From assembly GCF_029626235.1 (NCBI RefSeq), contig NZ_JARUBO010000005.1, positions 124,001 through 188,000 on the forward strand: DNA of 64,000 bases, in the 5' to 3' direction. Source of the DNA: Micromonospora sp. WMMD1120. GTDB lineage: Bacteria; Actinomycetota; Actinomycetes; Mycobacteriales; Micromonosporaceae. Position 1 is the stretch's first letter. Each line of letters starts with the position of its first letter. Positions 37,139 to 46,231 of the stretch are shown one piece after another. Both the position numbers and the translations under genes were made by a program. The notes under the pieces are model-generated. The model made no database searches and was not told the DNA's origin. It saw only the letters and a list, made by a program, of their open reading frames with translations.

Positions 37139-38083
37139 TCAGTCACGCAGGATCTGGAGCGCACGGTCCAGATCGTCAGGGTAGTCGCTGACGAACCGGA
37201 CCTCGTCCCCCGAACGGGGGTGCAGGAAGCTCAGTTCGCGGGCGTGCAGCCACTGTCGGGCCAGGCCGAGACGGGCCGAGAGGGTGGGATCGGCGCCGTA
37301 GGTGAGGTCACCCACACACGGGTGCCGCAGGGTGGAGAAGTGCACCCGGATCTGGTGGGTCCGGCCGGTCTCCAGCCGGACGTCGACCAGGCTGGCCGCC
37401 GGGAACGCCTCCAGGGTGTCGTAGTGGGTGACGCTCGGCTTGCCCCCGGAGACCACCGCCCACCGGTAGTCGTGCGTGGGGTGCCTGTCGATCGGCGCGT
37501 CGACGGTGCCGCGCAGCGGGTCGAGGTGGCCCTGCACCACCGCGTGGTAGCCCTTGTCCACCTCGCGGTACTTGAAGGCCCGCTTCAGCGCCGTGTACGC
37601 CTGCTCGCTCTTGGCCACCACCATGATCCCGGTGGTGCCCACGTCGAGCCGGTGCACCACGCCCTGCCGCTCGGCGGCGCCACTGGTCGAGATGCGGTGC
37701 CCGATCGCGGCGAGGCCGCCGATCACCGTCGGCCCGGTCCACCCCGGGCTCGGGTGCGCGGCCACGCCCACCGGCTTGTCGACCACGACGATGTCGTCGT
37801 CGGCGTAGACCACCCGCAGGCCCGGCACCGCCTGCGGCACCACCGTCGGCGGCGCGGCCGGGGCGGGCAGCGTGACCTCCAGCCAGGAGCCGGCCTTGAC
37901 CTTGTGGGAGTTGGGTCGGGCGGCCCCGTCGACGAGGGCGTCCCCGGCGTCGACCAGTGCCGCGGCGGCGGTGCGGGAGAGCCCGAACAGGCGGGCCACC
38001 GCCTGGTCCAGGCGCATGCCGTCGAGGCCGTCCGGCACCGGGAGGGAACGGTGGTCGCCGCCGGCGGCGAACGCGGCGGTCAC
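37139..38083 (-). CDS. Pseudouridine synthase, RluA/RluD family
   Basis: The 314-aa enzyme isomerises uridines in rRNA. It has an N-terminal S4 domain ([26 protein letters not shown]) and the catalytic Asp in [28 protein letters not shown] is also standard. Domain order and length point to RluD, which modifies helix 69 of 23S rRNA, though the target is inferred. GTG at 38083 overlaps the lspA stop as GTGA. The lspA-rluD pair is widespread in bacteria. Confidence 0.93.
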   Translation of the reverse strand: MTAAFAAGGDHRSLPVPDGLDGMRLDQAVARLFGLSRTAAAALVDAGDALVDGAARPNSHKVKAGSWLEVTLPAPAAPPTVVPQAVPGLRVVYADDDIVVVDKPVGVAAHPSPGWTGPTVIGGLAAIGHRISTSGAAERQGVVHRLDVGTTGIMVVAKSEQAYTALKRAFKYREVDKGYHAVVQGHLDPLRGTVDAPIDRHPTHDYRWAVVSGGKPSVTHYDTLEAFPAASLVDVRLETGRTHQIRVHFSTLRHPCVGDLTYGADPTLSARLGLARQWLHARELSFLHPRSGDEVRFVSDYPDDLDRALQILRD

Positions 38084-38694
38084 GCCCGCTCCCGCTGCTC
38101 GGCGCCCGACGCGGCACCGGTCGCGGCCGGCTCGCCGTCGCGCCCCACCCGCCGGCCGTCCCGCTGCCGGCCGGTCAGCTCCAACAGCACGGCCAGCAGC
38201 ACGCCGCTGACCAGCGAGCTGTCGGCCAGGTTGAACACCGGCCAGACCTGACCGTACGGGTCGAAGAGGCTGATCATGTCGACCACGTGACCGTGGAAGG
38301 GGGACGGCGCCCGGAAGATCCGGTCGACGAGGTTGCCCAGCGCCCCGCCCAACACCAGGCCGAGGGAGATCGCCCAGGGCAGCGAGCGCAGTCGCAGGGC
38401 CATCCAGACGATCCAGCCGACCACCCCGATGGTGATCAGCGGGAAGACCCAGGTGTGGTCGGCGCCGATGCTCCAGGCCGCGCCGCTGTTGCGGGTCAGG
38501 CTCAGGTAGACGAGCCCGCCGAGCAACCGGACCGGCTCCCGGTCGGTCAGCGCGGCGAGCGCGAGGTGCTTGGTGACCAGGTCGGCCAGCAGGGCCACCA
38601 CGGCGACGCCGGCGAGGATCGCCACGGCGCGGGGCCGGCGGGTGCCGCCCCCGGGGTCGGTGCGGTCAGGTTCGGCGGACGGTGCTGCGGTCAT
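38080..38694 (-). CDS. lspA: Lipoprotein signal peptidase (signal peptidase II)
   Basis: LspA cleaves signal peptides from lipid-modified prolipoproteins made by Lgt (encoded at 0.9 kb). The 204-aa protein has four membrane helices. The two catalytic Asp lie in FHGHVVDMI and FNLADSSL, and NSGAAWSIG and GALGNLVDR are conserved. A longer basic C-terminal tail is typical of actinobacteria. ATG at 38694 is followed directly by TAAP-type codons. Confidence 0.96.
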   Translation of the reverse strand: MTAAPSAEPDRTDPGGGTRRPRAVAILAGVAVVALLADLVTKHLALAALTDREPVRLLGGLVYLSLTRNSGAAWSIGADHTWVFPLITIGVVGWIVWMALRLRSLPWAISLGLVLGGALGNLVDRIFRAPSPFHGHVVDMISLFDPYGQVWPVFNLADSSLVSGVLLAVLLELTGRQRDGRRVGRDGEPAATGAASGAEQRERA

Positions 38695-38758
38695 GCGCTC
38701 CCCATCGACAGTCTCGGCGGTGATCGCTCACCGTCTCATCGCCGCCGGGGAACGGGCC

Positions 38759-39178
38759 TCAGCGCCGCTCCTCCAGCTGCTTGCACGTCACACACTGGGT
38801 GGCCGACGGGAAGGCGGCGAGGCGCTCGACCGGGATCGGGTTGCCGCACCGCTCACACCAGCCGTAACCACCCTCGTCGAGGCGCTCCAGAGCGCGCTCG
38901 ACCTGCGTGATCCGTTCCAGGATGCTGTTGGCGAGAGAGATCTCCTGCTCGCGCTCCAGGGTCTTGGTGCCCGTGTCGGCCTGGTCGTCCCCGGCCGAGT
39001 CGGTCAACCGGTCGCGCTGCAGCTCGGTGATCTCACTCAGCGTCTGATCGTACTCGGCGCGAAGCTCGTCCCGCCGCGCCGCCAGCGCCGCCCGGATCTT
39101 CTCGGTCTCCGCCGCGCTGCGGGTGGCCTTGGCCACCGGCTTACGCCCGGCGGTTCTGGTGTCGGCTGGCTTCGCCAT
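38759..39178 (-). CDS. TraR/DksA family zinc-finger protein
   Basis: A 139-aa protein with a coiled-coil middle (RAALAARRDELRAEYDQTLSEI, about 28-50) and a C4 zinc finger, CERCGN ... CVTCKQ, near the end. DksA-type proteins enter the RNA polymerase secondary channel. The tip Asp-Ala pair of true DksA is not clear here, and the basic, Ala/Lys-rich N-terminus is more like CarD-free actinobacterial DksA paralogues. ATG at 39178 has GAGGGAG 7 nt upstream. It has its own promoter and a leader hairpin. Confidence 0.88.
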   Translation of the reverse strand: MAKPADTRTAGRKPVAKATRSAAETEKIRAALAARRDELRAEYDQTLSEITELQRDRLTDSAGDDQADTGTKTLEREQEISLANSILERITQVERALERLDEGGYGWCERCGNPIPVERLAAFPSATQCVTCKQLEERR

Positions 39179-39242
39179 GGTTCGCTCCCTCGGCCGGGGA
39201 GCCGCGCGGTCCGCGGCGCCTGGTCAGGGGGCGCCGACCAGG

Positions 39243-39269
39243 GCGTCCCCTATGGACAAAAAGGGGCGC
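39243..39269 (-). promoter_or_regulatory. Hairpin in the leader of the DksA-type gene
   Basis: On the minus strand GCGCCCCT and AGGGGACGC pair with one bulged A around a loop containing TTTTGTCC. It lies within the predicted 118-nt leader, some 65 nt before the ATG. It could act as an mRNA control element or as the terminator of the antiporter gene upstream. Confidence 0.45.
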
Positions 39270-39303
39270 ACGGCGACAAGGCCGCGCACTCCGGAGGTTG
39301 GCA

Positions 39304-39332
39304 AGAATACGGAACGTACAGGCGTCCGACAA
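39304..39332 (-). promoter_or_regulatory. Promoter of the DksA-type gene
   Basis: On the minus strand TTGTCG (39327-39332), a 17-bp spacer and TATTCT (39304-39309) form one of the best sigma-70-type promoters in the window. Predicted start is near 39297. Confidence 0.7.
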
Positions 39333-39402
39333 CGTGGCGCACCGTCGTACCGACTAACGACCCCTAGCTCTGCCTAACCGGGGCAAAAGGAACGCTAGCA
39401 GA

Positions 39403-40902
39403 TCAACCGGGTACCTCATCTCCGTACTCGCCAAACCATCGGGCCAGACGACCCCGCCGACTGACCGCCCGCAGCCGCCGTTCCGCGGCGTCGCGGACCC
39501 CGGCGGTCGCCACGATCAGCAGACTGTCGGCGGTCTTCAACCGGGTGTCCGGCGCCGGCACGAAGCCCACCCCGTCGCGCAGCACCAGGGTCACCGACGC
39601 GCCCACCGGAAGCCGCAACTCGTCGACGTGCACGCCCGCCAGCCGCGAGCCCGGCGGCACCTCCACCTGGAGCAGATCCGCCCGCATCCGCTCCAGCGGC
39701 GCGGTCTCCACGTGGATCTCGGCGGCCTCGGCCGGTGCGGTCACCCGCAGCCGACGGGCGAGCGGCCCCAGCGTCCCGGTCTGCACCAACGTGAAGATCA
39801 CCACCAGCACGAAGACCACGTCGAAGAGCCGCTCCGCGCCGGGCACCCGCTCGGACAGCGGGATGGTGGCCAGCACGATCGGCACCGCCCCGCGCAGCCC
39901 GGCCCAGGACAGGAACGCCTGCTCGCGGAGGCTGACCCAGAACGGCAGCGCCGAGGCGGCCACCGACAGCGGGCGGGCCAGCAGCACCAGGGCCAGCCCG
40001 GCGACAACGGCGGGCAGCACCGCCGCGTCCAGCCGGCCCGGTGAGGCCAGCAGCCCGAGCAGCACGAACAACCCGATCTGGGCGAGCCAGGCCAGCCCGT
40101 CGGCGAAGCCGAGGATCGCCTGCCGGTGCGACAGCCGGGCATTGCCCAGCAGCACCCCGGCCACGTAGACGGCGAGGAAGCCCGACGCGTGCAGCACCGC
40201 CCCCGCGGCGTACGCCAGCACCGTGATGCCCACCGCGGCGATCGGGTACAACCCGGCCGACGGCAGCGCGGCCCGGCGCAGCGCCCAGGTGCCGGCGACG
40301 CCCGCCCCCACCCCGACCGCCGCGCCGGCGCCCAGCTCGTAGCAGACCAGCGCGACCTCGTAGTACCACGGGTGCGACAGGCCCCGGTGGGACAGCAGCA
40401 CCACCAGCAGCACCACCGGCGCGTCGTTCATGCCCGACTCGGCCTCGAGGGTGGCCACCAGCCGGGGCGGCAGGCGGAGCCGGCGCAGGGTGGCGAAGAC
40501 GGCCGCCGCGTCGGTGGACGAGAGCACCGCCCCGTAGAGCAGCGCCAACCGCCAGTCCAGCCCCAGCAACAGGTGTACGGCGACGCCCACCACCACGATG
40601 CTGACGACCACCCCGACGGTGGAGAGCGCGGACGCCAGCCCGAGCACCGGACGCAACGTGCTCCAGCGCGCGGTGAGGCCCCCCTCCGCGATGATGACGA
40701 TGAGCGCGCAGAACCCGAGGGTCCGGGTCAGCTCGACGTCGTCGAAGCGGATACCCAGCCCGCTCTCCCCGATCGCCACGCCCAACGCCAGGTAGACCAG
40801 GAGGCTGGGCACGCCGAGCCGGGTGGAGAGCCGTACCGCGCCGACCGCCACCAGCAGCACGGCCGCACCGAGCAGCAGCGCGATGTCCAACCCCGGCGTC
40901 AC
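39403..40902 (-). CDS. Potassium/proton antiporter (CPA1/NhaP2-type) with TrkA_C domain
   Basis: The 499-aa membrane protein has about 12 helices. The ion-binding region is SSTDAAAVFATLR with ESGMNDAPVV on the next helices, as in NhaP-type antiporters. From about residue 400 a cytosolic TrkA_C domain follows (LLQVEVPPGSRLAGVHVDELRLP), which senses nucleotides or ions in NhaP2/CvrA. K+ rather than Na+ exchange is inferred from this domain. It is the last gene before a 224-bp gap and lies 22 bp after the DUF167 gene. Confidence 0.9.
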   Translation of the reverse strand: MTPGLDIALLLGAAVLLVAVGAVRLSTRLGVPSLLVYLALGVAIGESGLGIRFDDVELTRTLGFCALIVIIAEGGLTARWSTLRPVLGLASALSTVGVVVSIVVVGVAVHLLLGLDWRLALLYGAVLSSTDAAAVFATLRRLRLPPRLVATLEAESGMNDAPVVLLVVLLSHRGLSHPWYYEVALVCYELGAGAAVGVGAGVAGTWALRRAALPSAGLYPIAAVGITVLAYAAGAVLHASGFLAVYVAGVLLGNARLSHRQAILGFADGLAWLAQIGLFVLLGLLASPGRLDAAVLPAVVAGLALVLLARPLSVAASALPFWVSLREQAFLSWAGLRGAVPIVLATIPLSERVPGAERLFDVVFVLVVIFTLVQTGTLGPLARRLRVTAPAEAAEIHVETAPLERMRADLLQVEVPPGSRLAGVHVDELRLPVGASVTLVLRDGVGFVPAPDTRLKTADSLLIVATAGVRDAAERRLRAVSRRGRLARWFGEYGDEVPG

Positions 40903-40924
40903 GACCGCCGCGCCTGAGCTGTCC

Positions 40925-41230
40925 TCACCCGGCGGATCCGTCGCGCAGCCGACGCAGCAGCTCGGGCACCCGCGGACCGGGCCGATCGACGAGGAAGAGT
41001 TTGTCCCGGCTGGCCGCGCCGGCGCGCAGTGACACAGTCGCCGGACGCACGCCCAACGCCCCTGCCAGCGCCCGGCGGGCCGCCTCGGTCGCCCGGCCGT
41101 CGACGGCCGGATCGTGTACCGCGATCACGAGAGCGGGCCCGTGCGGGCCGTCGAAGCGGCCACCCACCCGGTTCCGGGAGGCGCCGGGCTTCACCCGCAC
41201 CGCCACGGTGAGCGTGTCCTGCGCGGGCAC
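40925..41230 (-). CDS. DUF167 (YggU) family protein
   Basis: A 101-aa protein with the DUF167 core VRVKPGASRNRV and LFLVDRPGP. The family has a known fold (YggU/MTH637) but no known function. GTG at 41230 gives the usual length; the frame is open to 41506 only as a shadow of the upstream gene. It sits 10 bp after the zinc-motif membrane gene, in the region downstream of divIVA, where yggU-like genes are often found in the dcw/yggS/yggT neighbourhood. Confidence 0.85.
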   Translation of the reverse strand: MPAQDTLTVAVRVKPGASRNRVGGRFDGPHGPALVIAVHDPAVDGRATEAARRALAGALGVRPATVSLRAGAASRDKLFLVDRPGPRVPELLRRLRDGSAG

Positions 41231-41240
41231 CGGTGCCGCT

Positions 41241-41975
41241 TCAGATCGGCCGGACGTCGGCGAGGAGGGCGGTCGCTGGCGCGCAGAGCGCGCACGGGGT
41301 GAAGCCGAGCTCCACCGCCTCGGCGACCGGCAACGTCTCGGGTTGCCGGCCGACCAGGTGTGGACAGGTGTCGAGGTGGTAGCGGGGTCGGCCGTCCACG
41401 ACCTCGACGTCGTCGAGGAGCCGTGCGACCCGGGCCGCCTCGGCGACGGTGACCGGCTGCTCGGCCGGCTCGTCGGCGAGCGACCCCCGGCCGTCGAACA
41501 CGTCACCGGCCGCGTCGGCGACCGGCGGCGCCGGGCTGACGGGCCGGGCGCGGGCAGGCGCCTCGTCGGTCACCGGCACGAACGGCGGGTCCTCGTCGAG
41601 CGGGGCCGCCTCGTCGACGCGCGGTGTCTGGTCGACCGGCGGCGCGGGCGGTTGCCGCCACCCGGTGCCGCCGGTACCGACCGTCGTGGGCACGTGCTGG
41701 ACCGGCACCTCCGGCTCGACCAGCGGCGGCCCGTACGCGACACCCGGGCTGGCCTGGCTGGCCGAGTGGGGAGCGTCGGGGTGCCGCCGGCCGGTCCGGC
41801 CGGAATCCACAGTGGCCCGGTTGGCAGCCGCCTGGCGGGCGCCCACCACCAACGCCACGGCGGCCAGCAGACTGGCCGCGATGGAGATGATCAACAGGAA
41901 GCTGGAGCCACTGGCCAGGCCGAGCACCAGGAGCACCACCGCGACGAGGATGAGCAGAAGACTTGCGACTATCAC
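41241..41975 (-). CDS. Two-helix membrane protein with an Ada-like zinc motif
   Basis: A 244-aa protein. Residues 2-45 form two membrane helices (VASLLLILVAVVLLVLGLA, FLLIISIAASLLAAVALVV). Residues 50-185 are Pro-rich and acidic, probably disordered. The C-terminus has YHLDTCPHL ... EAVELGFTPCALCAP, a His/Cys set with the spacing of the metal-binding domain of Ada and of similar domains in thermonuclease-type proteins. Zinc binding is inferred. It has no methyltransferase or HTH domain. GTG at 41975 follows GGGGGTGA. Its place just after divIVA hints at a role at the pole or envelope, but this is unknown. Confidence 0.7.
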   Translation of the reverse strand: MIVASLLLILVAVVLLVLGLASGSSFLLIISIAASLLAAVALVVGARQAAANRATVDSGRTGRRHPDAPHSASQASPGVAYGPPLVEPEVPVQHVPTTVGTGGTGWRQPPAPPVDQTPRVDEAAPLDEDPPFVPVTDEAPARARPVSPAPPVADAAGDVFDGRGSLADEPAEQPVTVAEAARVARLLDDVEVVDGRPRYHLDTCPHLVGRQPETLPVAEAVELGFTPCALCAPATALLADVRPI

Positions 41976-42058
41976 GGCTCACCCCCGCCGCGTCGTACCG
42001 TCCAGGCAGGGCCGGCGACCGTCACCATTGTTGGCGGACCGTGATCGCCGGCCGGTGC

Positions 42059-42865
42059 TCAGCGTCCGGCTTCGAGGGCGCCGGAACGCCCGCCGCCGCC
42101 GTACGAGCCGGCGAGACCCGCGGCGGCCAGCCCGTTGCCGCCCGTGACGCGGCCGGACTCGGAGCGGGTCATCTCGGCCTCGAGGCCCTGGCCGCGACCG
42201 TCGAGGTCACGCAGCTGGCTCTCCAGGTACGCCTTGAGCCGGGTGCGGTACTCGCGCTCGAACTGCTTGAGCTCCTCGATGTGCTTCTGCAGCGCCGTGC
42301 GCTTGGCGTCCAGGCCACCCATGGCCTCCTGGTGCCGCTGGCGGGCGTCCCGCTCCAGGGCATCGGCCTTGGCACGTGCCTCGCGGGTCACCTCCTCGGC
42401 CTTGCTGCGGGCCTCGGACAGCAGGCTGTCGGCCTCGCGGCGGGCGTCGGACACGTGGTCGTCGGCGGTGCGCTGGGCCATCATCAGCACGCGCAGGGCC
42501 TGCTGCTCGCCGTCACCGGTGACCCCCGCGGGACCGCCGGTGGCACGAACCTGCTCCAGCTCGGCCTGCATCGCGCGGGCCGCCTGCTCGGCTGCCGACT
42601 TGTCGCGCTGCACCCGGTCGAGCTGGGCCTTGACGTCGTTGAGCTCCGCCGCCAGTCGGGCGTCGCCGCCGGGGCCGGCGGGGGCACCGCCACGGCCGCC
42701 GCGCTCCACCTGGGCGCGCAGCTCGTTGTTCTCCTCGATGAGACGGGCGAGCTCGCGCTCGACCTCGTCCAGGAAGGCGTCGACCTCCTCCTCGTCATAC
42801 CCCCGCTTGCCGATCGGCGGCTTTTTGAAGGCGACGTTGTGGACGTCGGCCGGGGTCAGCGGCAT
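42059..42865 (-). CDS. divIVA: DivIVA/Wag31 polar scaffold protein
   Basis: DivIVA marks curved membrane at poles and septa and directs polar wall growth in actinobacteria. The 268-aa protein starts with the typical [12 protein letters not shown], then [15 protein letters not shown]. Two long coiled coils follow (about 25-60 and 85-235), split by a Gly/Pro-rich spacer. ATG at 42865 has GAGGAG 6 nt upstream; an earlier start at 42910 would add residues of no homology. The C-terminus is Gly-rich. It is the distal end of the dcw-linked run sepF-yggT-divIVA. Confidence 0.96.
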   Translation of the reverse strand: MPLTPADVHNVAFKKPPIGKRGYDEEEVDAFLDEVERELARLIEENNELRAQVERGGRGGAPAGPGGDARLAAELNDVKAQLDRVQRDKSAAEQAARAMQAELEQVRATGGPAGVTGDGEQQALRVLMMAQRTADDHVSDARREADSLLSEARSKAEEVTREARAKADALERDARQRHQEAMGGLDAKRTALQKHIEELKQFEREYRTRLKAYLESQLRDLDGRGQGLEAEMTRSESGRVTGGNGLAAAGLAGSYGGGGRSGALEAGR

Positions 42866-42909
42866 CGAAACTCCTCGGGTCAGTTGCGGCCGCGAAAGCG
42901 CGTCGGTCA

Positions 42910-43215
42910 TCAGGCAGATGCCCTGATCGACGGCCCTAACACGAACTCCATCAGCACGAACAGGATAACCAGGAGCACAAGGGAGGCCAGGTCGATGCTC
43001 ACGGTACCAATTCGCAGCGGAGGGATCACACGCCTCAACGCGTTGAGAGGGGGATCAGTGACGCTCCACACGGATTCCAATCCCGCTGATGCTCCGCGCC
43101 CCGGTTGCCAGCGGCGGCCGTACTGCAGGACGGCGCTCAACACGAACCGGGACAGAAGGAGGAGCAGGAAGACATAAAGGATCAGGTACAGCACTTGCAG
43201 TAAGATCGACAACAC
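42910..43215 (-). CDS. YggT family membrane protein
   Basis: A 101-aa protein with two helices ([22 protein letters not shown] and [19 protein letters not shown]) separated by a loop with the family motif [19 protein letters not shown]. YggT proteins are linked to division (FzlB/Ylm class) and ion balance. GTG at 43215 starts right after the sepF stop region (30 bp). Order sepF-yggT-divIVA is the standard Gram-positive arrangement. Confidence 0.93.
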   Translation of the reverse strand: MLSILLQVLYLILYVFLLLLLSRFVLSAVLQYGRRWQPGRGASAGLESVWSVTDPPLNALRRVIPPLRIGTVSIDLASLVLLVILFVLMEFVLGPSIRASA

Positions 43216-43245
43216 GATCAGCGACGTCCCTCGGGTCGGGCGGTA

Positions 43246-43938
43246 TCAACTCAGACTGAAAAAGCCGCCCTCAGCGATCTTGGCCTTGTCCTCAGCGGTG
43301 ACCTGGACATTGGCCGGTGAGAGCAGGAACACCCGATTGGTCACGCGCTCGATCGTACCGCGCAGGCCGAACGCCAACCCGGCGGCGAAGTCCACCAGAC
43401 GGCGGGCATCGGCCTCATCCATCTCGGTGAGATTGATGATCACCGGGACGCCGTCGCGGAAGTGCTCGCCGATGGTGCGCGCCTCCCGGTAGGTGGTGGG
43501 GTGCAGCGTGGTGATCTGGTAGCGCTGCTCCTCCTCCGGCATGGCCCGCTCACGCGCTGTGACCTGCGGCGCGAGGGCCAGGTTGTCCCGCGTGTGGTAG
43601 GTCAACGCGCCCGAGGTCTCGCTCGCCGGCGACCGGGTGATCGACCGTACGCTGGACCGCTCGATCCGCTCCGGACGCTCACCGTCAGCGCGCTCGGAAT
43701 CGCCCAGCCGCCCGCTCGCGCGCTCGGAGAGCCGACCCCGCTCGCTGACCCGCGGCCGGGGAGCCGGCGGCTCCTCGGTGTCGTCGTCGTCCTCGTCGGC
43801 GAACTCCTCGGCATACCGGCTCTGCCGGTAACGCGAGTCGCGGTAGCCACCCTTGTCGTAGCCACCGTCGTCGTAGGCCCGCTCGTCGTCCTCTTCGACC
43901 AGACCGAGCCAGACCCCCGCCTTGCGCAGTGCACCCAT
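43246..43938 (-). CDS. sepF: Cell division protein SepF
   Basis: SepF anchors FtsZ to the membrane and replaces FtsA, which actinobacteria lack. The 230-aa protein starts with the amphipathic membrane helix [17 protein letters not shown]. An acidic Tyr/Arg-rich linker follows, and then the dimer-forming core ([55 protein letters not shown]). ATG at 43938 has GAAGGG 7 nt upstream. It is followed by yggT and divIVA; a 190-bp gap separates it from yggS. Confidence 0.95.
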   Translation of the reverse strand: MGALRKAGVWLGLVEEDDERAYDDGGYDKGGYRDSRYRQSRYAEEFADEDDDDTEEPPAPRPRVSERGRLSERASGRLGDSERADGERPERIERSSVRSITRSPASETSGALTYHTRDNLALAPQVTARERAMPEEEQRYQITTLHPTTYREARTIGEHFRDGVPVIINLTEMDEADARRLVDFAAGLAFGLRGTIERVTNRVFLLSPANVQVTAEDKAKIAEGGFFSLS

Positions 43939-44128
43939 CCCGCGCCCTTCCGTCCGCCGTGCGGCACGCGCCCCCGTGCCGTGTCGCCCGTCGCGAGTGG
44001 ACAACGATGCCCATCGGACCGGAACGGCAATCCCCCGGCACGCGATTCGCGTCGCGTGCCACGGCCCCCGACTGAGGACGCCCGCCCCTGAAACAACACT
44101 GATGTAATTTGCCTGTCTGGCGGTCAGG

Positions 44129-44872
44129 CTACCGCAGCGTGGGACGCATTCCGAGCAACGCGCTACCCACACGGACATGTGTCGCGCCGTATTGGATCGC
44201 GATCTCGAAATCTCCACTCATCCCCGCGGACAGCGCGGTGGCTCCCGGATGGACGGTGCGAAACACGCCGGTAACCTCGGCGAGTCGCGCGAAGGCCCGC
44301 TCCGGTTCCCAACCCAGCGGCGCGACCGCCATGAGACCGACCAGGCGCAGGCCCGACGCGTCGGCCACCGCCCCGGCCACCGGCTCCAGCCCGGCGTCCG
44401 GATCGGCCGAGCCGGGCAGCGCCCCGCCCCGGGCCCCGTCACCGTCGACGCTGACCTGGACCAGGACGTCGAGCGGCACCTCCCGGTCGGCGGTCGCGGT
44501 GGCCAGCGCACGGGCCAGCCGGACACTGTCGACGGAGTGCACCACGTCGGCGTAGCGGACCACCGAACGGGCCTTGTTGCGCTGCAACTGGCCGATGAAG
44601 TGCCAGCGGGGGCGTACCCCGGCGGCGGCGACCTCGGCGACCTTGCCGGCCGCCTCCTGGTCGCGGTTCTCCCCCACGTCGGCCACACCGAGCCCGGCCA
44701 GCGCCACCACGTCGCTGGCCGGGTACGTCTTCGTCACCGCGATCATCGTGACCTCGGCGGGGTCCCGGCCGGCCCGCGCGCAGGCGTCGTCGATCCGGGA
44801 CCGCACCCGGGCCAGCCCGTTGGCGAGTTCCGCACGCCGGTCCGGTCGTACCGTTGCTGAGCTGTCGGTCAT
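44129..44872 (-). CDS. PLP homeostasis protein YggS/PLPBP
   Basis: The 247-aa protein is a single-domain PLP barrel of the YggS family, which buffers free PLP and affects amino-acid and wall metabolism. The PLP lysine is in [34 protein letters not shown] and [13 protein letters not shown] are all present. It begins 9 bp after ftsZ; the pgeF gene usually found between them is missing. Typical dcw-linked order continues with sepF. Confidence 0.94.
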   Translation of the reverse strand: MTDSSATVRPDRRAELANGLARVRSRIDDACARAGRDPAEVTMIAVTKTYPASDVVALAGLGVADVGENRDQEAAGKVAEVAAAGVRPRWHFIGQLQRNKARSVVRYADVVHSVDSVRLARALATATADREVPLDVLVQVSVDGDGARGGALPGSADPDAGLEPVAGAVADASGLRLVGLMAVAPLGWEPERAFARLAEVTGVFRTVHPGATALSAGMSGDFEIAIQYGATHVRVGSALLGMRPTLR

Positions 44873-44881
44873 CGGCGGTGC

Positions 44882-45997
44882 TCAGGACCCGTTCTTGAGG
44901 AAGTCGGGAACGTCCACGTCGTCGAAGAGCACCCGACGGGGTGACTGGGCCGGAGCCGGGTTGGTCACCGGCGGCGGCACCGGGGTGCTCTGCGGCGCGG
45001 GCTGGTTGGTGTTGGTCTTGCGGGTCGGCTCGGCCGCCTTGTAGGCGGGCGTGCCGCCGTCGAAGCCCGCCGCGATGACGGTCACCCGCACCTCGTCACC
45101 GAGCGCGTCGTCGATGACCGCTCCGAAGATGATGTTCGCGTCCGGGTGGGCCGCGTCGGTGACCAGCTGCGCGGCGTCGTTGATCTCGAACAGGCCCAGG
45201 TCGGAGCCACCGGCGATGGAGAGCAGCACGCCACGCGCGCCGTCCATGCTCTGCTCCAGCAGCGGGCTGGAGATGGCCGCCTCGGCCGCCTCGACGGCGC
45301 GGTTCTCGCCCCGGGCGCTGCCGATGCCCATCAACGCGCTGCCGGCGCCGCTCATCACGCTCTTGACGTCGGCGAAGTCCAGGTTGATCAGACCCGGGGT
45401 GGTGATCAGGTCGGTGATGCCCTGCACACCGGAGAGCAGCACCTGGTCGGCGGTGCGGAACGCGTCCATCATGCTGATGTTGCGGTCGCCCAGGGCCAGC
45501 AGCCGGTCGTTCGGGATCACGATGAGGGTGTCGCACTGGTTGCGGAGTTCGTCTATTCCCGACTCGGCCTGCACCTGCCGGCGCTTGCCCTCGAACGAGA
45601 ACGGCCGGGTCACCACACCGATGGTCAGCGCGCCGAGCTTCCGGGCGATGTTGGCCACCACCGGCGCGCCACCGGTGCCGGTGCCGCCGCCCTCACCGCA
45701 GGTCACGAAGACCATGTCGGCGCCCTTGAGCACCTCCTCGATCTCGTCGCGGTGGTCTTCGGCGGCGTTCTTGCCGACATCCGGGTTGGCGCCGGCCCCC
45801 AGGCCACGGGTCAGCTCCCGGCCGACGTCGAGCTTGACGTCGGCGTCACTCATCAGCAGCGCCTGCGCATCGGTGTTGATCGCGATGAACTCGACGCCCT
45901 TGAGCCCAACCTCGATCATCCGGTTGACGGCGTTGACGCCGCCACCTCCGATGCCGACGACCTTGATGACCGCCAGGTAGTTGTGCGGAGGTGTCAT
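44882..45997 (-). CDS. ftsZ: Cell division protein FtsZ
   Basis: FtsZ is the tubulin-like GTPase of the division ring. The 371-aa protein has [14 protein letters not shown], the tubulin signature [10 protein letters not shown] and the T7 loop [11 protein letters not shown]. The C-terminus VPDFLKNGS is the conserved SepF-binding tail of actinobacteria. ATG at 45997 has GAAGGAAAGG upstream. It has its own promoter in the ftsQ-ftsZ gap, giving a leader of about 100 nt. Confidence 0.98.
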   Translation of the reverse strand: MTPPHNYLAVIKVVGIGGGGVNAVNRMIEVGLKGVEFIAINTDAQALLMSDADVKLDVGRELTRGLGAGANPDVGKNAAEDHRDEIEEVLKGADMVFVTCGEGGGTGTGGAPVVANIARKLGALTIGVVTRPFSFEGKRRQVQAESGIDELRNQCDTLIVIPNDRLLALGDRNISMMDAFRTADQVLLSGVQGITDLITTPGLINLDFADVKSVMSGAGSALMGIGSARGENRAVEAAEAAISSPLLEQSMDGARGVLLSIAGGSDLGLFEINDAAQLVTDAAHPDANIIFGAVIDDALGDEVRVTVIAAGFDGGTPAYKAAEPTRKTNTNQPAPQSTPVPPPVTNPAPAQSPRRVLFDDVDVPDFLKNGS

Positions 45998-46103
45998 CTC
46001 CGGTCCTTTCCTTCGAGATTGGCTTCGGCCGACCGGGTACGGCGTGGCCAGCCCAGTGGCCGACGACAGCTGCCACCGGCGGGGATCAGGGGTGAACCCT
46101 CAC

Positions 46104-46132
46104 CCTCTACTAGAGGCTTACAGTTATGTCAA
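46104..46132 (-). promoter_or_regulatory. ftsZ promoter with palindromic -10
   Basis: TTGACA/A-type -35 (TTGACA, 46127-46132), 17-bp spacer and -10 TAGAGG (46104-46109) on the minus strand. The -10 is half of the palindrome CCTCTAGTAGAGG (46104-46116), which could bind a dimeric regulator. Confidence 0.75.
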
Positions 46133-46231
46133 CCACTGATGCTCTTCGGGGCAACGTAAGCGCCACCGCCCGATGAGCCAAGGACCCGAGCGGCGTGTCG
46201 CCGAGCGGAGCGCGACGGTTCACGTTCCGGG

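Noticed and set aside
41241-41975. Ada methyltransferase or DNA-repair gene
   Set aside because: Only the metal-site pattern is shared; no methyltransferase or DNA-binding domain, and it has membrane helices.
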